Below are positions 15,935 to 24,175 of a stretch of DNA of 34,911 nucleotides, one piece after another. The notes beneath the pieces were generated by a model. The model was given only the letters and a program-made list of their open reading frames with translations, was not told where the DNA came from and ran no database searches. How positions within the stretch are numbered: position 1 is the stretch's first letter; every line of letters begins with the position of its first letter. Location of the stretch: positions 1 to 34,911 of the forward strand of contig CALDEM010000090.1 in NCBI GenBank assembly GCA_937942435.1. Direction: 5' to 3'. This DNA comes from an uncultured Saprospiraceae bacterium (GTDB taxonomy: Bacteria; Bacteroidota; Bacteroidia; Chitinophagales; Saprospiraceae). The translations under genes were made by a program, and so were the position numbers.

Positions 15935-17050
15935 TTATAACATCACCTCAGGCACTTTATTCCCCAATAACACAGCTCCTGCAGTCCTCATATTCCCTCT
16001 CGATACCATGCCGTGTTGTGTGACAACATTCATATCGCGGAGTAGTTCTGAAAACTTACTTGTGTCCCAGATGGATGATCCACCTGCGATTTTGTAAGCT
16101 TCTTGGACGGCTTGATGAGCTAAGTCGGTTGCTTGGGCAGAAGCTAATCTGATGTTAGCTTTCATCTCTATACTACATGACCCAGTTAGTACTTCTTTCT
16201 CAGCGTTGGATATAGTCTCTTTGAAGAGAGCGGCTGCCGCCAAATATTTGCCAGAGACCTCTGCTATCTGCATTTGATATTCTGGTCTTCCGGAAAGAGG
16301 TTTCCCTTGACCAAATGGACTTTTCAATTTAGAAAATGAAATGAGTTCGTCTACTGTTCTTTTTGCAAGTCCAAGCCCAACTGAGGCAATGGATATAGAA
16401 AGTGCACCTAAAAATGAAAATCTATATAACGGTTGATCAATAACCGCTTTTTTAATTGGAAACCATGACCAACGATCATCCGGGATGAAAAGGTCATCGA
16501 CTTTATAATCTATACTATGTGTACCTCTTAAGCCCAGTACTTGCCAGTTATCTATCATCTCTACTTCTTCTGGCAGAAAGAACGCAATCGCGGCACCAAG
16601 AATCTCTTCTCCTTTTTTAATCATGATGCCACCAACGATATGAGTGCAGTGAGTGATACCTGATCCCCAAGACCATCGACCACTTACTTTAAGCCCACCA
16701 TCAACTAGCACTGCCACACCAGCTGGTCCAGCAAAACCTCCAATCATAGCAAGAGGATCTTCAAATAATGGCTTGGCCTTTTCTTTTTCAAGAAATCCTG
16801 AAAACAATGAAGAGCATCCAGTAACACCTGTCACCCAAGCCAATGAGCCATTGTGATATGCCAATGTCTGTAGCACTTCCGCTACTCTTGATACGGGAGC
16901 CTCTTGGCCACCATAAGTTTTAGCTGCCCACAGCTTAACAAGTCCAGCTTTTTTGACTTTGTCCATGAGATCAACTGGGATGTTTCTCAATTTGTGGATC
17001 TCTTCTTTTCTACGTTCTGCTTCCTCTCCTAGGATTTGTTCAATTTTCAT
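15935..17050 (-). CDS. Acyl-CoA dehydrogenase-like flavoprotein (group D monooxygenase type)
   Basis: 371 residues with the acyl-CoA dehydrogenase fold: N-terminal helices (RNIPVDLMDKVKKAGLVKLWAAKTYGG, the last part in place of the usual P..YGG), a beta domain (about 110-200, GGLKVSGRWSWGSGITHC... and NWQVLGLRGTHSIDYKVDD), and a C-terminal helical bundle ending DMNVVTQHGMVSRGNMRTAGAVLLG. The SGRW.WGSG segment and the C-terminus match the Acyl-CoA_dh_2 branch (HsaA/DszC/HpaB-like hydroxylases) better than true beta-oxidation enzymes. Such proteins use reduced flavin and oxygen to hydroxylate aromatic or related substrates and need a separate flavin reductase. It is divergent from the Old Yellow Enzyme gene at 17148 with 97 bases between them, so the two may share control. 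The substrate is unknown. Confidence 0.82.
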   Translation of the reverse strand: MKIEQILGEEAERRKEEIHKLRNIPVDLMDKVKKAGLVKLWAAKTYGGQEAPVSRVAEVLQTLAYHNGSLAWVTGVTGCSSLFSGFLEKEKAKPLFEDPLAMIGGFAGPAGVAVLVDGGLKVSGRWSWGSGITHCTHIVGGIMIKKGEEILGAAIAFFLPEEVEMIDNWQVLGLRGTHSIDYKVDDLFIPDDRWSWFPIKKAVIDQPLYRFSFLGALSISIASVGLGLAKRTVDELISFSKLKSPFGQGKPLSGRPEYQMQIAEVSGKYLAAAALFKETISNAEKEVLTGSCSIEMKANIRLASAQATDLAHQAVQEAYKIAGGSSIWDTSKFSELLRDMNVVTQHGMVSRGNMRTAGAVLLGNKVPEVML

Positions 17051-17147
17051 CTTGAGACTTTGTGACGGTTAGTCATTGTGTGGCATTTAAGTTAATACAT
17101 TTGACGAAAGTCATCATACTACTAAAGCATAGAATAAAAGTATCAGA

Positions 17148-18350
17148 ATGAGTGATCATCAGTTTAGCAAGTCATACACGCTGCCATGTGGCGTTCAGGT
17201 TAAGAACAGAATAGCAAAGTCGGCACTAAGTGAAGGGATAGCAGAACCAGAGGGAAGGCCATCAGAGGCGCTATTCAACCTATATGAGCGCTGGGGCCAA
17301 GGCGGTGCAGGTATCTTATTTACAGGCAATGTCATGGTGGATAAAGATCATCTCGTCAATGCCAATGTCATGATTGCTGAAGATGAAAGTTTTTTAGATC
17401 ACTACAAAACGCTTGCAGATAGAACACAAAAGGACGGAACACATCTGTGGATGCAGATCAATCACCCTGGCCGGCAATCACCTATCTACTTAGATAAAGC
17501 GCCAGTCAGTGCTTCTGATGTAGGCATGCCAAGTCGCATGTATGCACAGCCTCGACCACTTGAAGAATCAGAGATAGAAGACCTGATCGAAAGATATGGC
17601 ACTGCAGCATTGGTAGCTAAAAAGTCAGGTATGAAGGGTGCTCAGATACATGGGGCACATGGATATTTGGTAAGTCAATTTTTATCTCCACTGACCAATA
17701 AGAGAACAGACAAGTGGGGTGGTAGCCTAGAAAATCGCGCTCGATTTGTATTGGAGATATATAAGTCTATGAGAAGTAAAGTAGGATCAGAGTTTCCATT
17801 GGGCATAAAGATCAATTCTGCAGATTTTCAAAGAGGAGCATTTACAGAAGAGGAGTCTATGGAGGTGATCCAGATGCTTGATGAAGCAGGCATGGACCTT
17901 ATCGAAGTATCAGGAGGCACCTACGAACGTGCAGCAATGGTTGGCACAATGCAAAAAGAAAGCACTAAGATGCGTGAGGCTTACTTTATGGACTTTATCG
18001 TTAAGGTGAGAGCGTTGATCAAGACACCTCTGATGTTGACTGGAGGATTTAGATCTGCTCAAGCGATGAATGAAGCATTAGCTAGTGGCTCGCTCGACTT
18101 TGTAGGTATGGGTCGTCCGTTTTGCGTCTTTCCTAATGTCGCCAATGACTTGATCTCTGGAGCGCAAGATGCTTTCCATGTCCCTGATCTCATCACAGGT
18201 GTAGACAAGATAGACATGACCGGTATGCTTCAGACGCCTTGGCATATGTTTCAATTGGCTCGTATGGGCAAGGGACTTGACCCTGATCCTGATATGGATG
18301 TTTGGATGGTCTATGAGAAGATCACTGGTAAGAAGAGGCCGGTTGTTTGA
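17148..18350 (+). CDS. NADH:flavin oxidoreductase, Old Yellow Enzyme family
   Basis: 400 residues forming an FMN-binding TIM barrel. Visible marks are the N-terminal CGVQVKNRIAKSALSEGIAE, LWMQINHPGRQSP, the active-site HGAHGY with H168 and H171 (substrate/FMN-side pair), LVSQFLSPLTNKRTDKWGGS, and the phosphate-binding LTGGFRS and VGMGRPF near the C-terminus. The length fits single-domain members rather than the 2,4-dienoyl-CoA reductase type, which carry an extra FeS/FAD half. The enzymes reduce activated C=C bonds with NAD(P)H. Opposite the acyl-CoA-dehydrogenase-like gene, it may take part in breaking down an unsaturated or aromatic compound, but this is inference. It converges on the phosphatase gene ending at 18379; an AT-rich inverted repeat (18359-18393) lies between. 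Confidence 0.9.
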   Translation: MSDHQFSKSYTLPCGVQVKNRIAKSALSEGIAEPEGRPSEALFNLYERWGQGGAGILFTGNVMVDKDHLVNANVMIAEDESFLDHYKTLADRTQKDGTHLWMQINHPGRQSPIYLDKAPVSASDVGMPSRMYAQPRPLEESEIEDLIERYGTAALVAKKSGMKGAQIHGAHGYLVSQFLSPLTNKRTDKWGGSLENRARFVLEIYKSMRSKVGSEFPLGIKINSADFQRGAFTEEESMEVIQMLDEAGMDLIEVSGGTYERAAMVGTMQKESTKMREAYFMDFIVKVRALIKTPLMLTGGFRSAQAMNEALASGSLDFVGMGRPFCVFPNVANDLISGAQDAFHVPDLITGVDKIDMTGMLQTPWHMFQLARMGKGLDPDPDMDVWMVYEKITGKKRPVV

Positions 18351-18378
18351 TAAAGTATTTTTCTAATTTTTCTCAAGT

Positions 18379-19197
18379 TTATAAATTAGAAAAGAACACC
18401 CCTTCATGATTCATGAACGTGTCATCTTTTCTATTCAGATCTAATCGCTCTCCATTGAAGTTAGTCGCAATTAATCCTAACTCATTATAAATACAGGCGG
18501 TGGCTGCAAAGTCCCATATGCATCCTCCTCCTTTTTCTTTTTTGGGATGCTTTAACATACAGGCCGGGCCATTTTCTAATACAAGGATAGCGTTCATCAC
18601 GGAGCCTGCTCCAGAGATTTCTTTTATATCTGTTAAGCTTAGCTTTTGTGCAGATTCACTTAGTAAGCGCTCTATCTCATATACTCGTGGAGTATCTTTT
18701 AGTGGTCGATCAGTTAGGTAGGTTAGATGATCATTTGTGTTTTTAATCTCCCATGGTTTCCCATTTTTAAAGGAGCCATTACTCTTGATAGCATGGTATA
18801 ATGTATCGGTACTAGGATCAAAGATAACTCCTATGTGGGGCGTTCCATCTTTTGCAATTAATGCGATCGATACGCTAAAACCGGGCTGCTTATTTATAAA
18901 AGCAAGCGTGCCATCCATCGGATCTATACACCAGAAATACTCTTTTTCTAATCTGCTGCCGTCGTCTTCTGTCTCTTCTGATAAAAGTGCAATATCAAAT
19001 TCATTGCATGTTGGAAGGAGATGATTGATAATTGCAGTTTCGCACTTTTTGTCAACTATAGTTACAACTTGAGAGGCATAGCTATCTCCCGCTTTTTTAT
19101 GATCGACTGCAACGTCTTTATTTATATAATCCTTGATGATTTTGCCTGCGGCACGTGCTGCTTCGATGGCTATATGGCTTAGTTGATTGAAGTCCAT
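18379..19197 (-). CDS. Inositol monophosphatase / CysQ-family phosphatase
   Basis: 272 residues with the metal-binding signature of the lithium-sensitive phosphatase superfamily: E74/E75 in LLSEETED, D92-P-M-D95-G-T in WCIDPMDGTLAF, and D229 in CIWDFAATACIY. The GGGCIWDFAA form and the size suit 3'(2'),5'-bisphosphate nucleotidases (CysQ) or inositol-1-phosphatases; the sequence alone does not separate these. Substrates would be PAP/PAPS or an inositol/sugar phosphate in the cytoplasm. Its start codon lies one base after the stop of the kinase-like gene at 19199, so the pair are translationally coupled. Coupling to a small-molecule kinase suggests that phosphorylation and dephosphorylation of a related metabolite are controlled together (inference). 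Confidence 0.88.
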   Translation of the reverse strand: MDFNQLSHIAIEAARAAGKIIKDYINKDVAVDHKKAGDSYASQVVTIVDKKCETAIINHLLPTCNEFDIALLSEETEDDGSRLEKEYFWCIDPMDGTLAFINKQPGFSVSIALIAKDGTPHIGVIFDPSTDTLYHAIKSNGSFKNGKPWEIKNTNDHLTYLTDRPLKDTPRVYEIERLLSESAQKLSLTDIKEISGAGSVMNAILVLENGPACMLKHPKKEKGGGCIWDFAATACIYNELGLIATNFNGERLDLNRKDDTFMNHEGVFFSNL

Positions 19198-19198
19198 A

Positions 19199-20146
19199 TT
19201 ATAAATGATTGATAACTTCGTTAGTTACTCGCTCGCTATAACTATTGATCTTCCAGTGACTTGGACTCCATCCTTTTAGAAAGCGATGAAAGTCCGCCCA
19301 TGCTACTCGATAAAGAGAACGCCACTCTTTTTCTAAAGCCTCATTTCTCACTACCATTGCATTTTGCAAATACTCAAAGTAGGTATGCAGTATTTGTGAT
19401 TCTAATCTTTCACAATCTCTTTCGTTTAAGCAACTACCTATAAAGTATGCAACATCTTTCATCCCACATCCTCCACCTACATATTGAAAATCAACACCTG
19501 CCACTTGGCTTTCTTGCCCAAGGCAAAAGTTGGCCAACTTAGCATCACCGTGCACGAAGGTTTTATGCTTGCAAGCATTCAATTTTGCATTAATCAAAGA
19601 AGCAGCTTCTTTTAGTCTTTGATCATTCAGCTCTGCTAATTCTTGAGGTCGAGTCTCTAAGTGCCAGTAGGTACCCACTTCCCAAAGCCCCTCTGGTTCA
19701 TGATTCAAATAGCTTGCGTGAAATTGTGCTAACCACTTCAAGCATTGAGCTATCTCTTCCCAAGTGACAGACTGTTTACGTATGGGGTAACCAACAGCAT
19801 TGAGATCCTCAAGTACTATCAGTAGCTCATCGTCAAGTCGCTCTACGGCTAGGCATTGAGGCAGACGAGCAGTGCTCTTTTTGCTGTACAGCTCATACCA
19901 AGTAGCTTCTACCTCGTATGATTTTACCTTTCTCTGATGGCCTAGATCTGTATTCCATCCCCGCGGGTGATTTTTATACTTGGGTAACTGAACGTGCTTT
20001 ATTACTACACTATTTGCTGTACCATTTTCTAATCCAATTCTGAGAATCTTTCCGTATCCACTCCACAGCTCTTGGATCATCTCTTTTTTGAGTAGAGCAG
20101 ATGCATCCGTACTCTGTAGAATGACCGATCTAAAGTATTCATTCAT
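19199..20146 (-). CDS. APH/choline-kinase-like small-molecule phosphotransferase
   Basis: I choose the ATG at 20146 (315 residues); the frame extends to 20248 but that stretch overlaps a decayed gene and has no domain character. The protein-kinase-like fold of the aminoglycoside phosphotransferase/choline kinase group is shown by the catalytic loop HGDAKLAN (H199, D201, N206), the metal-binding aspartate D219 in GVDFQYVGG and the helix [14 protein letters not shown]. The [13 protein letters not shown] arrangement is that of the EcKinase/DUF1679-type family. Family members phosphorylate hydroxyl groups of small metabolites or drugs; no substrate can be named. It is followed after one base by the IMPase/CysQ-type phosphatase, the clearest functional hint available. 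Confidence 0.82.
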   Translation of the reverse strand: MNEYFRSVILQSTDASALLKKEMIQELWSGYGKILRIGLENGTANSVVIKHVQLPKYKNHPRGWNTDLGHQRKVKSYEVEATWYELYSKKSTARLPQCLAVERLDDELLIVLEDLNAVGYPIRKQSVTWEEIAQCLKWLAQFHASYLNHEPEGLWEVGTYWHLETRPQELAELNDQRLKEAASLINAKLNACKHKTFVHGDAKLANFCLGQESQVAGVDFQYVGGGCGMKDVAYFIGSCLNERDCERLESQILHTYFEYLQNAMVVRNEALEKEWRSLYRVAWADFHRFLKGWSPSHWKINSYSERVTNEVINHL

Positions 20147-20179
20147 TGAGCGGAAAGATATATAGAAAAGAGTTGGTAG

Positions 20180-20510
20180 GTGGGATGGCTGGATACTAAC
20201 TTTGGACTGCTTACAACTGCGACAGAAGATGTAACTGTAAGGGAACAAGCTAATGTGTGCCCAAATCCGACATCAGGAATGATTCACTTTGACTTGAGCT
20301 CTCATACTGTTCTTCCTGGAAGAATTGAATTGTATGATCTTACTGCACGGTTGTATCTAATGAAAGATACCAGAGCTAGACTCAATGGAAAATATATCAC
20401 ATGCTAGTTTTAGTTATGGCACCATTCTGCCTCCAGGCGAAGACCTTTATTTGATTGCGGTTTTTAGTGATAGACAGGTTGTTGATTATTTAAGTAAGTT
20501 CGCTAAATAG
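20180..20510 (+). pseudogene. Decayed C-terminal end of a T9SS-exported protein
   Basis: Two overlapping plus-strand frames together form one T9SS type A sorting domain. The frame 20180-20407 gives [19 protein letters not shown] and GRIELYDLTARLYLMKD, equal to the NVYPNPTSG...IELYDLTGR start of such domains. The frame shifts by one near 20385 and continues to 20510 as FSYGTILPPGEDLYLIAVFS and RQVVDYLSKFAK, the usual ending. Nothing upstream belongs to a secreted protein; the 5' side now holds the kinase start. Downstream (20511-20625) a further open stretch (DLDYEIIYRSRYGERWRIDN) may be another scrap. This is the tail of a lost surface protein gene. Confidence 0.75.
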
Positions 20511-20625
20511 TCTAAATGAAAAAGACCTTGACTATGAAATCATATATCGATCGAGATATGGAGAAAGATGGAGGATCGATAACAATGGTGGTCAACCGGA
20601 GAAACTAGAAAATGCAAATCAATAA

Positions 20626-22455
20626 TTATCTGTATCCGGCAGCCTGAAGAGAAAAGAGTTCTGCATACAGCTGATCATTGTTCATGAGCTCATCATGAGT
20701 ACCACGTTCTGTGACTTTCCCATTTTCTAAGACGATGATTCGATCTGCCATCCGCACAGTTGAAAATCTATGTGAGATGATGATGCTTGTCTTCCCTTTG
20801 GTCAATCCCATAAACCTTTGAAAAGCTTCGTATTCTGCCTTAGCATCAAGCGCTGATGTAGGTTCATCCAATATCATCACTCTGGCATCTCGCATGTAGG
20901 CACGTGCTAGGGCTACTTTCTGCCATTGGCCACCTGAGAGATCTTTGCCATTGGTAAATCGTCTACCCAGCTGTTGTTCATAACCCAGTGCCATCTCATC
21001 GACTACACTATCTGCTAGTGATCTATGAGCAGCTTCTTTTATCGCAGTGAGATCTTCTAATTTTTCAATATTGCCAACTGCGATGTTTTCTTTTAGTAAA
21101 AACTCATACTTTATAAAATCTTGGAAGATCACTCCAAAGAACTCTTGATATTCTAATTTGTCAAACTGCTGTATGTCCACTCCATCCAGTAAGATAGTGC
21201 CGCTGTTAGGTTTGTAAAAACGAAGCAGCAACTTGATCAATGTTGTCTTGCCTGCACCATTCTGACCAACAAAGGCCATCTTCTCTCCAGCTTGGATTCT
21301 AAAGTTGACGCCATCTAAGACCAGATCGGTAGTGCCCGGATAAGAAAAAGAAACATCTTTAAATTCAAATCCTTCTGTTATCTCTTCTGGCAATTGAGGA
21401 GCATCCTTTTTAATCTCGATGGCAGAGATGTCTAAGTAATCAAAGTAATCTTGGAGGTACAAAGCACTCTCTGATATCCGAGTGAACATGGCAAAGTTAG
21501 ACTGTAGACTATTGCGCAGACGATTAAACGATCCCGATAAAAAGGTTAGATCACCGATGGTTATGATACCTGTCACTGCTCTGATGATGATCAACACGTA
21601 GGCTCCATAATAACTTGCTACTCCCAGAAAATTAAAGAACATGCCATAGATACTTCTACGTATTGATAAGTTCTTATTGATGAGGTAGTATGCGTCAGAC
21701 AATTTGCGAAAGCGATCTGCTATAAAGTCAGTTAAGCCAAACAGCTTCATCTCTTTAGCTGTGTTGCTATTAGCACCTATATATCTGAGATAGTCCAGCT
21801 CTCTTCTTTCCTTCGTCCAACTACGAGCGATAGAATATCTGCTTGAGCTAAACTTGAGTTCGTTTACAAAAGCAGGTATGATACTTAGGATCAATATCAA
21901 TATCAGCCATGGCTCGAAGTAGATGAGCCCCGCAATCAAGGAAATAACAACGATGATACTCTGAAGCTGACTAAGTACTGTCGTCATCAGACTGACACGG
22001 TTAGAAGTTTGAGTTCGTGCTCTTTCTAATTTATCATAGAGTTCAGAATCTTCTAATTGACTAATGCTTAAGTCTTTTGTTTTCTTGATGATTAGTACAG
22101 AAGAATAATTAGAATAAAGATCTCCTATTAAGCCATCTGTAAGATTGATGATTCGATTGATGATGTCTGACAAAAGAGCTACACCCAACTCGATACCCAA
22201 GTATAACCATACTTGATCATAGACCACCTCTTGAGATCTTGATTGAAGGATAATCTCATCGATCAACAACTTGCCAACATAAAGCAAGACCACGGGTGAT
22301 AGTGCATTGATCAGTCGACATACAACATTGATCAAGAAGATAGAGCTAGCACTTTTATATATCTCGTTAAAGAACCGAGGGAGTTGTCGCAGCGCTTTGA
22401 AGCCCTGACGCCAGTCAGTCTTCTTCTTATCTTTAATAGAGTGTAGTTTGGCCAT
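20626..22455 (-). CDS. ABC exporter, fused permease and ATPase
   Basis: 609 residues: a six-helix type I exporter membrane domain (about 30-335) and a nucleotide-binding domain (about 365-600). The ATPase is complete: Walker A GQNGAGKTT with K403, signature LSGGQ at 506-510, Walker B VMILDE with D530 and E531, and H-loop H562 in IIISHRFS. It would act as a homodimer in the inner membrane. The signature context (LSGGQWQKVALARA) resembles lipid/peptide exporters of the MsbA and lantibiotic-transporter types; no C39 peptidase domain is present at the N-terminus. The gene begins 51 bases after the SPOR-domain gene and probably shares its transcript. The substrate is unknown. Confidence 0.92.
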   Translation of the reverse strand: MAKLHSIKDKKKTDWRQGFKALRQLPRFFNEIYKSASSIFLINVVCRLINALSPVVLLYVGKLLIDEIILQSRSQEVVYDQVWLYLGIELGVALLSDIINRIINLTDGLIGDLYSNYSSVLIIKKTKDLSISQLEDSELYDKLERARTQTSNRVSLMTTVLSQLQSIIVVISLIAGLIYFEPWLILILILSIIPAFVNELKFSSSRYSIARSWTKERRELDYLRYIGANSNTAKEMKLFGLTDFIADRFRKLSDAYYLINKNLSIRRSIYGMFFNFLGVASYYGAYVLIIIRAVTGIITIGDLTFLSGSFNRLRNSLQSNFAMFTRISESALYLQDYFDYLDISAIEIKKDAPQLPEEITEGFEFKDVSFSYPGTTDLVLDGVNFRIQAGEKMAFVGQNGAGKTTLIKLLLRFYKPNSGTILLDGVDIQQFDKLEYQEFFGVIFQDFIKYEFLLKENIAVGNIEKLEDLTAIKEAAHRSLADSVVDEMALGYEQQLGRRFTNGKDLSGGQWQKVALARAYMRDARVMILDEPTSALDAKAEYEAFQRFMGLTKGKTSIIISHRFSTVRMADRIIVLENGKVTERGTHDELMNNDQLYAELFSLQAAGYR

Positions 22456-22506
22456 AGAGGATGTAAGATATAGATCTATACAACCAAAGCCTATGAGTTG
22501 TTCTAA

Positions 22507-23346
22507 CTATCGCTCTACGATAAATGCATCCTTGGCATAGATCTCTTGGATCTCGCTCAGTACACTCTTAGACATAGTTGGATCGCAAGAGATATATACG
22601 CCTACTTGTGTTAGTCTCCTGAGGTTTTTGGTAAACACATCATATCCTTCTGATTCTAATCTTGAGCTAAGATTGGATACATTCTTTGCTTCTTCATAAA
22701 GCCCGATCGCTATAACACAGTCTTTTTTGTTGAGGTCTGTTTTATCTAAGGCAGATGAGAGTACAGCCTTTGTAACTTGGATCTCTGCTTTTGCTTCTTC
22801 TTGGATCTCAGTTGCTGCTTGATTAATCTCAACACTCATCTCTTCACGGCCCTCTTCCTGAACCTCTTCATTGATATCTGCTATCTCACTTTTTATCTCT
22901 TCGATTATCTCTGTGCCTGCCTCCTTTACTTCTGAGATGACTTCTGTTACTTCCTCATGTACTTCAGTAGCCATGTCGCTAAGCTTGTTTTTAACCTCTT
23001 GAGTTTCGCTAGCCACAGCTTTACTAATGATGGCTTTCTCTATTGGCACACTTTTATTCGCATGATATGTAGGCGGTGTAACTGCAGCTCTCTTCCTGAT
23101 GGGAGCAACGGATGACTCAGCAGGTCTTTCTATTTCCTTCTCTTCTGTGATATAGGTGCTGGTGTACTCGTCGGTATCTGTATTGATATCTGATGTATAG
23201 ATTGTTTTTTGGGAGACTGCTTCGTCTTGGCTGATCAATGAAGTCTGCGTGATAAAAATACCCGTGAGGAAGATTGTGATTAACGCTATGTAGAAGTCAT
23301 TGCGTTCTTTTTTATCCGTAAGGATATCTGGTTGGTTAGTTTGCAT
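22507..23346 (-). CDS. Membrane-anchored SPOR-domain protein with Glu-rich coiled coil
   Basis: 279 residues from the ATG at 23346; the frame is open back to a TTG at 23427 but the extra residues precede a normal membrane-anchor N-terminus. One transmembrane helix (about residues 18-38, FYIALITIFLTGIFITQ) is followed by a Thr/Ser-rich stretch, then a long acidic helical region (about 115-200) of repeats such as EVTEVISEVKEAGTEIIEEI, and a C-terminal SPOR-like domain (about 208-279, CVIAIGLYEEAKNVSNLSSR ... VGVYISCD). SPOR domains bind denuded septal peptidoglycan. The protein should span from the inner membrane across the periplasm to the cell wall at division sites. Its pairing with an ABC exporter may be operonic only. 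Confidence 0.72.
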   Translation of the reverse strand: MQTNQPDILTDKKERNDFYIALITIFLTGIFITQTSLISQDEAVSQKTIYTSDINTDTDEYTSTYITEEKEIERPAESSVAPIRKRAAVTPPTYHANKSVPIEKAIISKAVASETQEVKNKLSDMATEVHEEVTEVISEVKEAGTEIIEEIKSEIADINEEVQEEGREEMSVEINQAATEIQEEAKAEIQVTKAVLSSALDKTDLNKKDCVIAIGLYEEAKNVSNLSSRLESEGYDVFTKNLRRLTQVGVYISCDPTMSKSVLSEIQEIYAKDAFIVER

Positions 23347-23571
23347 GAGTGAACCCTTTGGAGTTGAGACGTGATAAAGTTCATTTGGCCACTTATTTAT
23401 GAGACATTTTTTTATCGATCGAGTCAAATGTTTTTTTGCTCTTATTATCTCATTAATTTGAGTGTTGTCCGATCATATCATCGAGTATAAGGACCACTTT
23501 GTCGAAGATCAAGTATTTTGATCCACATAACTATTGTAAATTGTTGATATAACAATCAAAACAAAATCTAC

Positions 23572-24126
23572 ATGACTACGATTCTTATCCTCCTTGGGGT
23601 TGCCGCACTTATACTTTTTTATTTCGTTGGCGTTTATAACAAATTGGTACGCAAGCGCTCAATGATGGAAGAAGGTTGGAGCGGCATAGACGTCCAACTG
23701 AAGAAGAGACATAACTTGATACCTAATCTGGTAGAAACAGTTAAGGGATATGCCAAGCATGAAAAAGAGACTTTGGATCAGGTAATCACTGCTCGTAATG
23801 CTGCAGCAAGTGCACAAAACGCCAAAGAGTCTATTGCAGCAGAAGGTCAGCTCAATAATGCTTTAGCTAACATATTTGCCTTGAGCGAAGCATACCCAGA
23901 TCTAAAGGCCAATACTACTTTTCTCAACCTGCAAGAGGAACTTTCTGCCATAGAAGGAGATGTTGAGAAAGCGCGCAGATATTATAATGCCACTGTAAGA
24001 GAGAACAACATCATGGTCGAATCTTTCCCAAGTAATGTAGTTGCTGGCGTTGGAAACTTTGAGTTAGGTGAGTTCTTTGAGATAGAGGATGAGAGTCAAA
24101 GGTCTTCGCCCGATGTGAAGTTTTAG
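23572..24126 (+). CDS. lemA: LemA family protein
   Basis: 184 residues, normal length. The N-terminal membrane helix (ILILLGVAALILFYFVGVYN) is followed directly by the LemA core KLVRKRSMMEEGWSGIDVQL and KRHNLIPNLVETVKGYAKHE, and later NTTFLNLQEELSAIEGDVEK with YYNATVRENN. The function of LemA is not established; it is a membrane-tethered helical bundle exposed on the extracytoplasmic side. The neighbouring DUF2207 protein starts 49 bases downstream, an association known in many bacteria. An inverted repeat attgtt/aacaat (23540-23556) lies 15 bases upstream of the start and may be regulatory. Confidence 0.93.
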   Translation: MTTILILLGVAALILFYFVGVYNKLVRKRSMMEEGWSGIDVQLKKRHNLIPNLVETVKGYAKHEKETLDQVITARNAAASAQNAKESIAAEGQLNNALANIFALSEAYPDLKANTTFLNLQEELSAIEGDVEKARRYYNATVRENNIMVESFPSNVVAGVGNFELGEFFEIEDESQRSSPDVKF

Positions 24127-24175
24127 ACACAAGTTGGAAGTGATCACTCTATCTAATTCTTTTTAATCAGGACTC

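Noticed and set aside
18359..18393. Inverted repeat ttttctaattt / aaattagaaaa between the convergent OYE and phosphatase genes.
   Set aside because: The stem has only two G-C pairs and a 13-base loop, and one arm lies inside the phosphatase coding end; too weak to call a terminator.
23540..23556. attgtt/aacaat inverted repeat before lemA.
   Set aside because: Short A/T-rich arms are expected by chance in this genome; mentioned only with the gene.
24139..24148. agtgatcact palindrome between lemA and the DUF2207 gene.
   Set aside because: A single 10-bp palindrome without repeats elsewhere gives no support for an operator.
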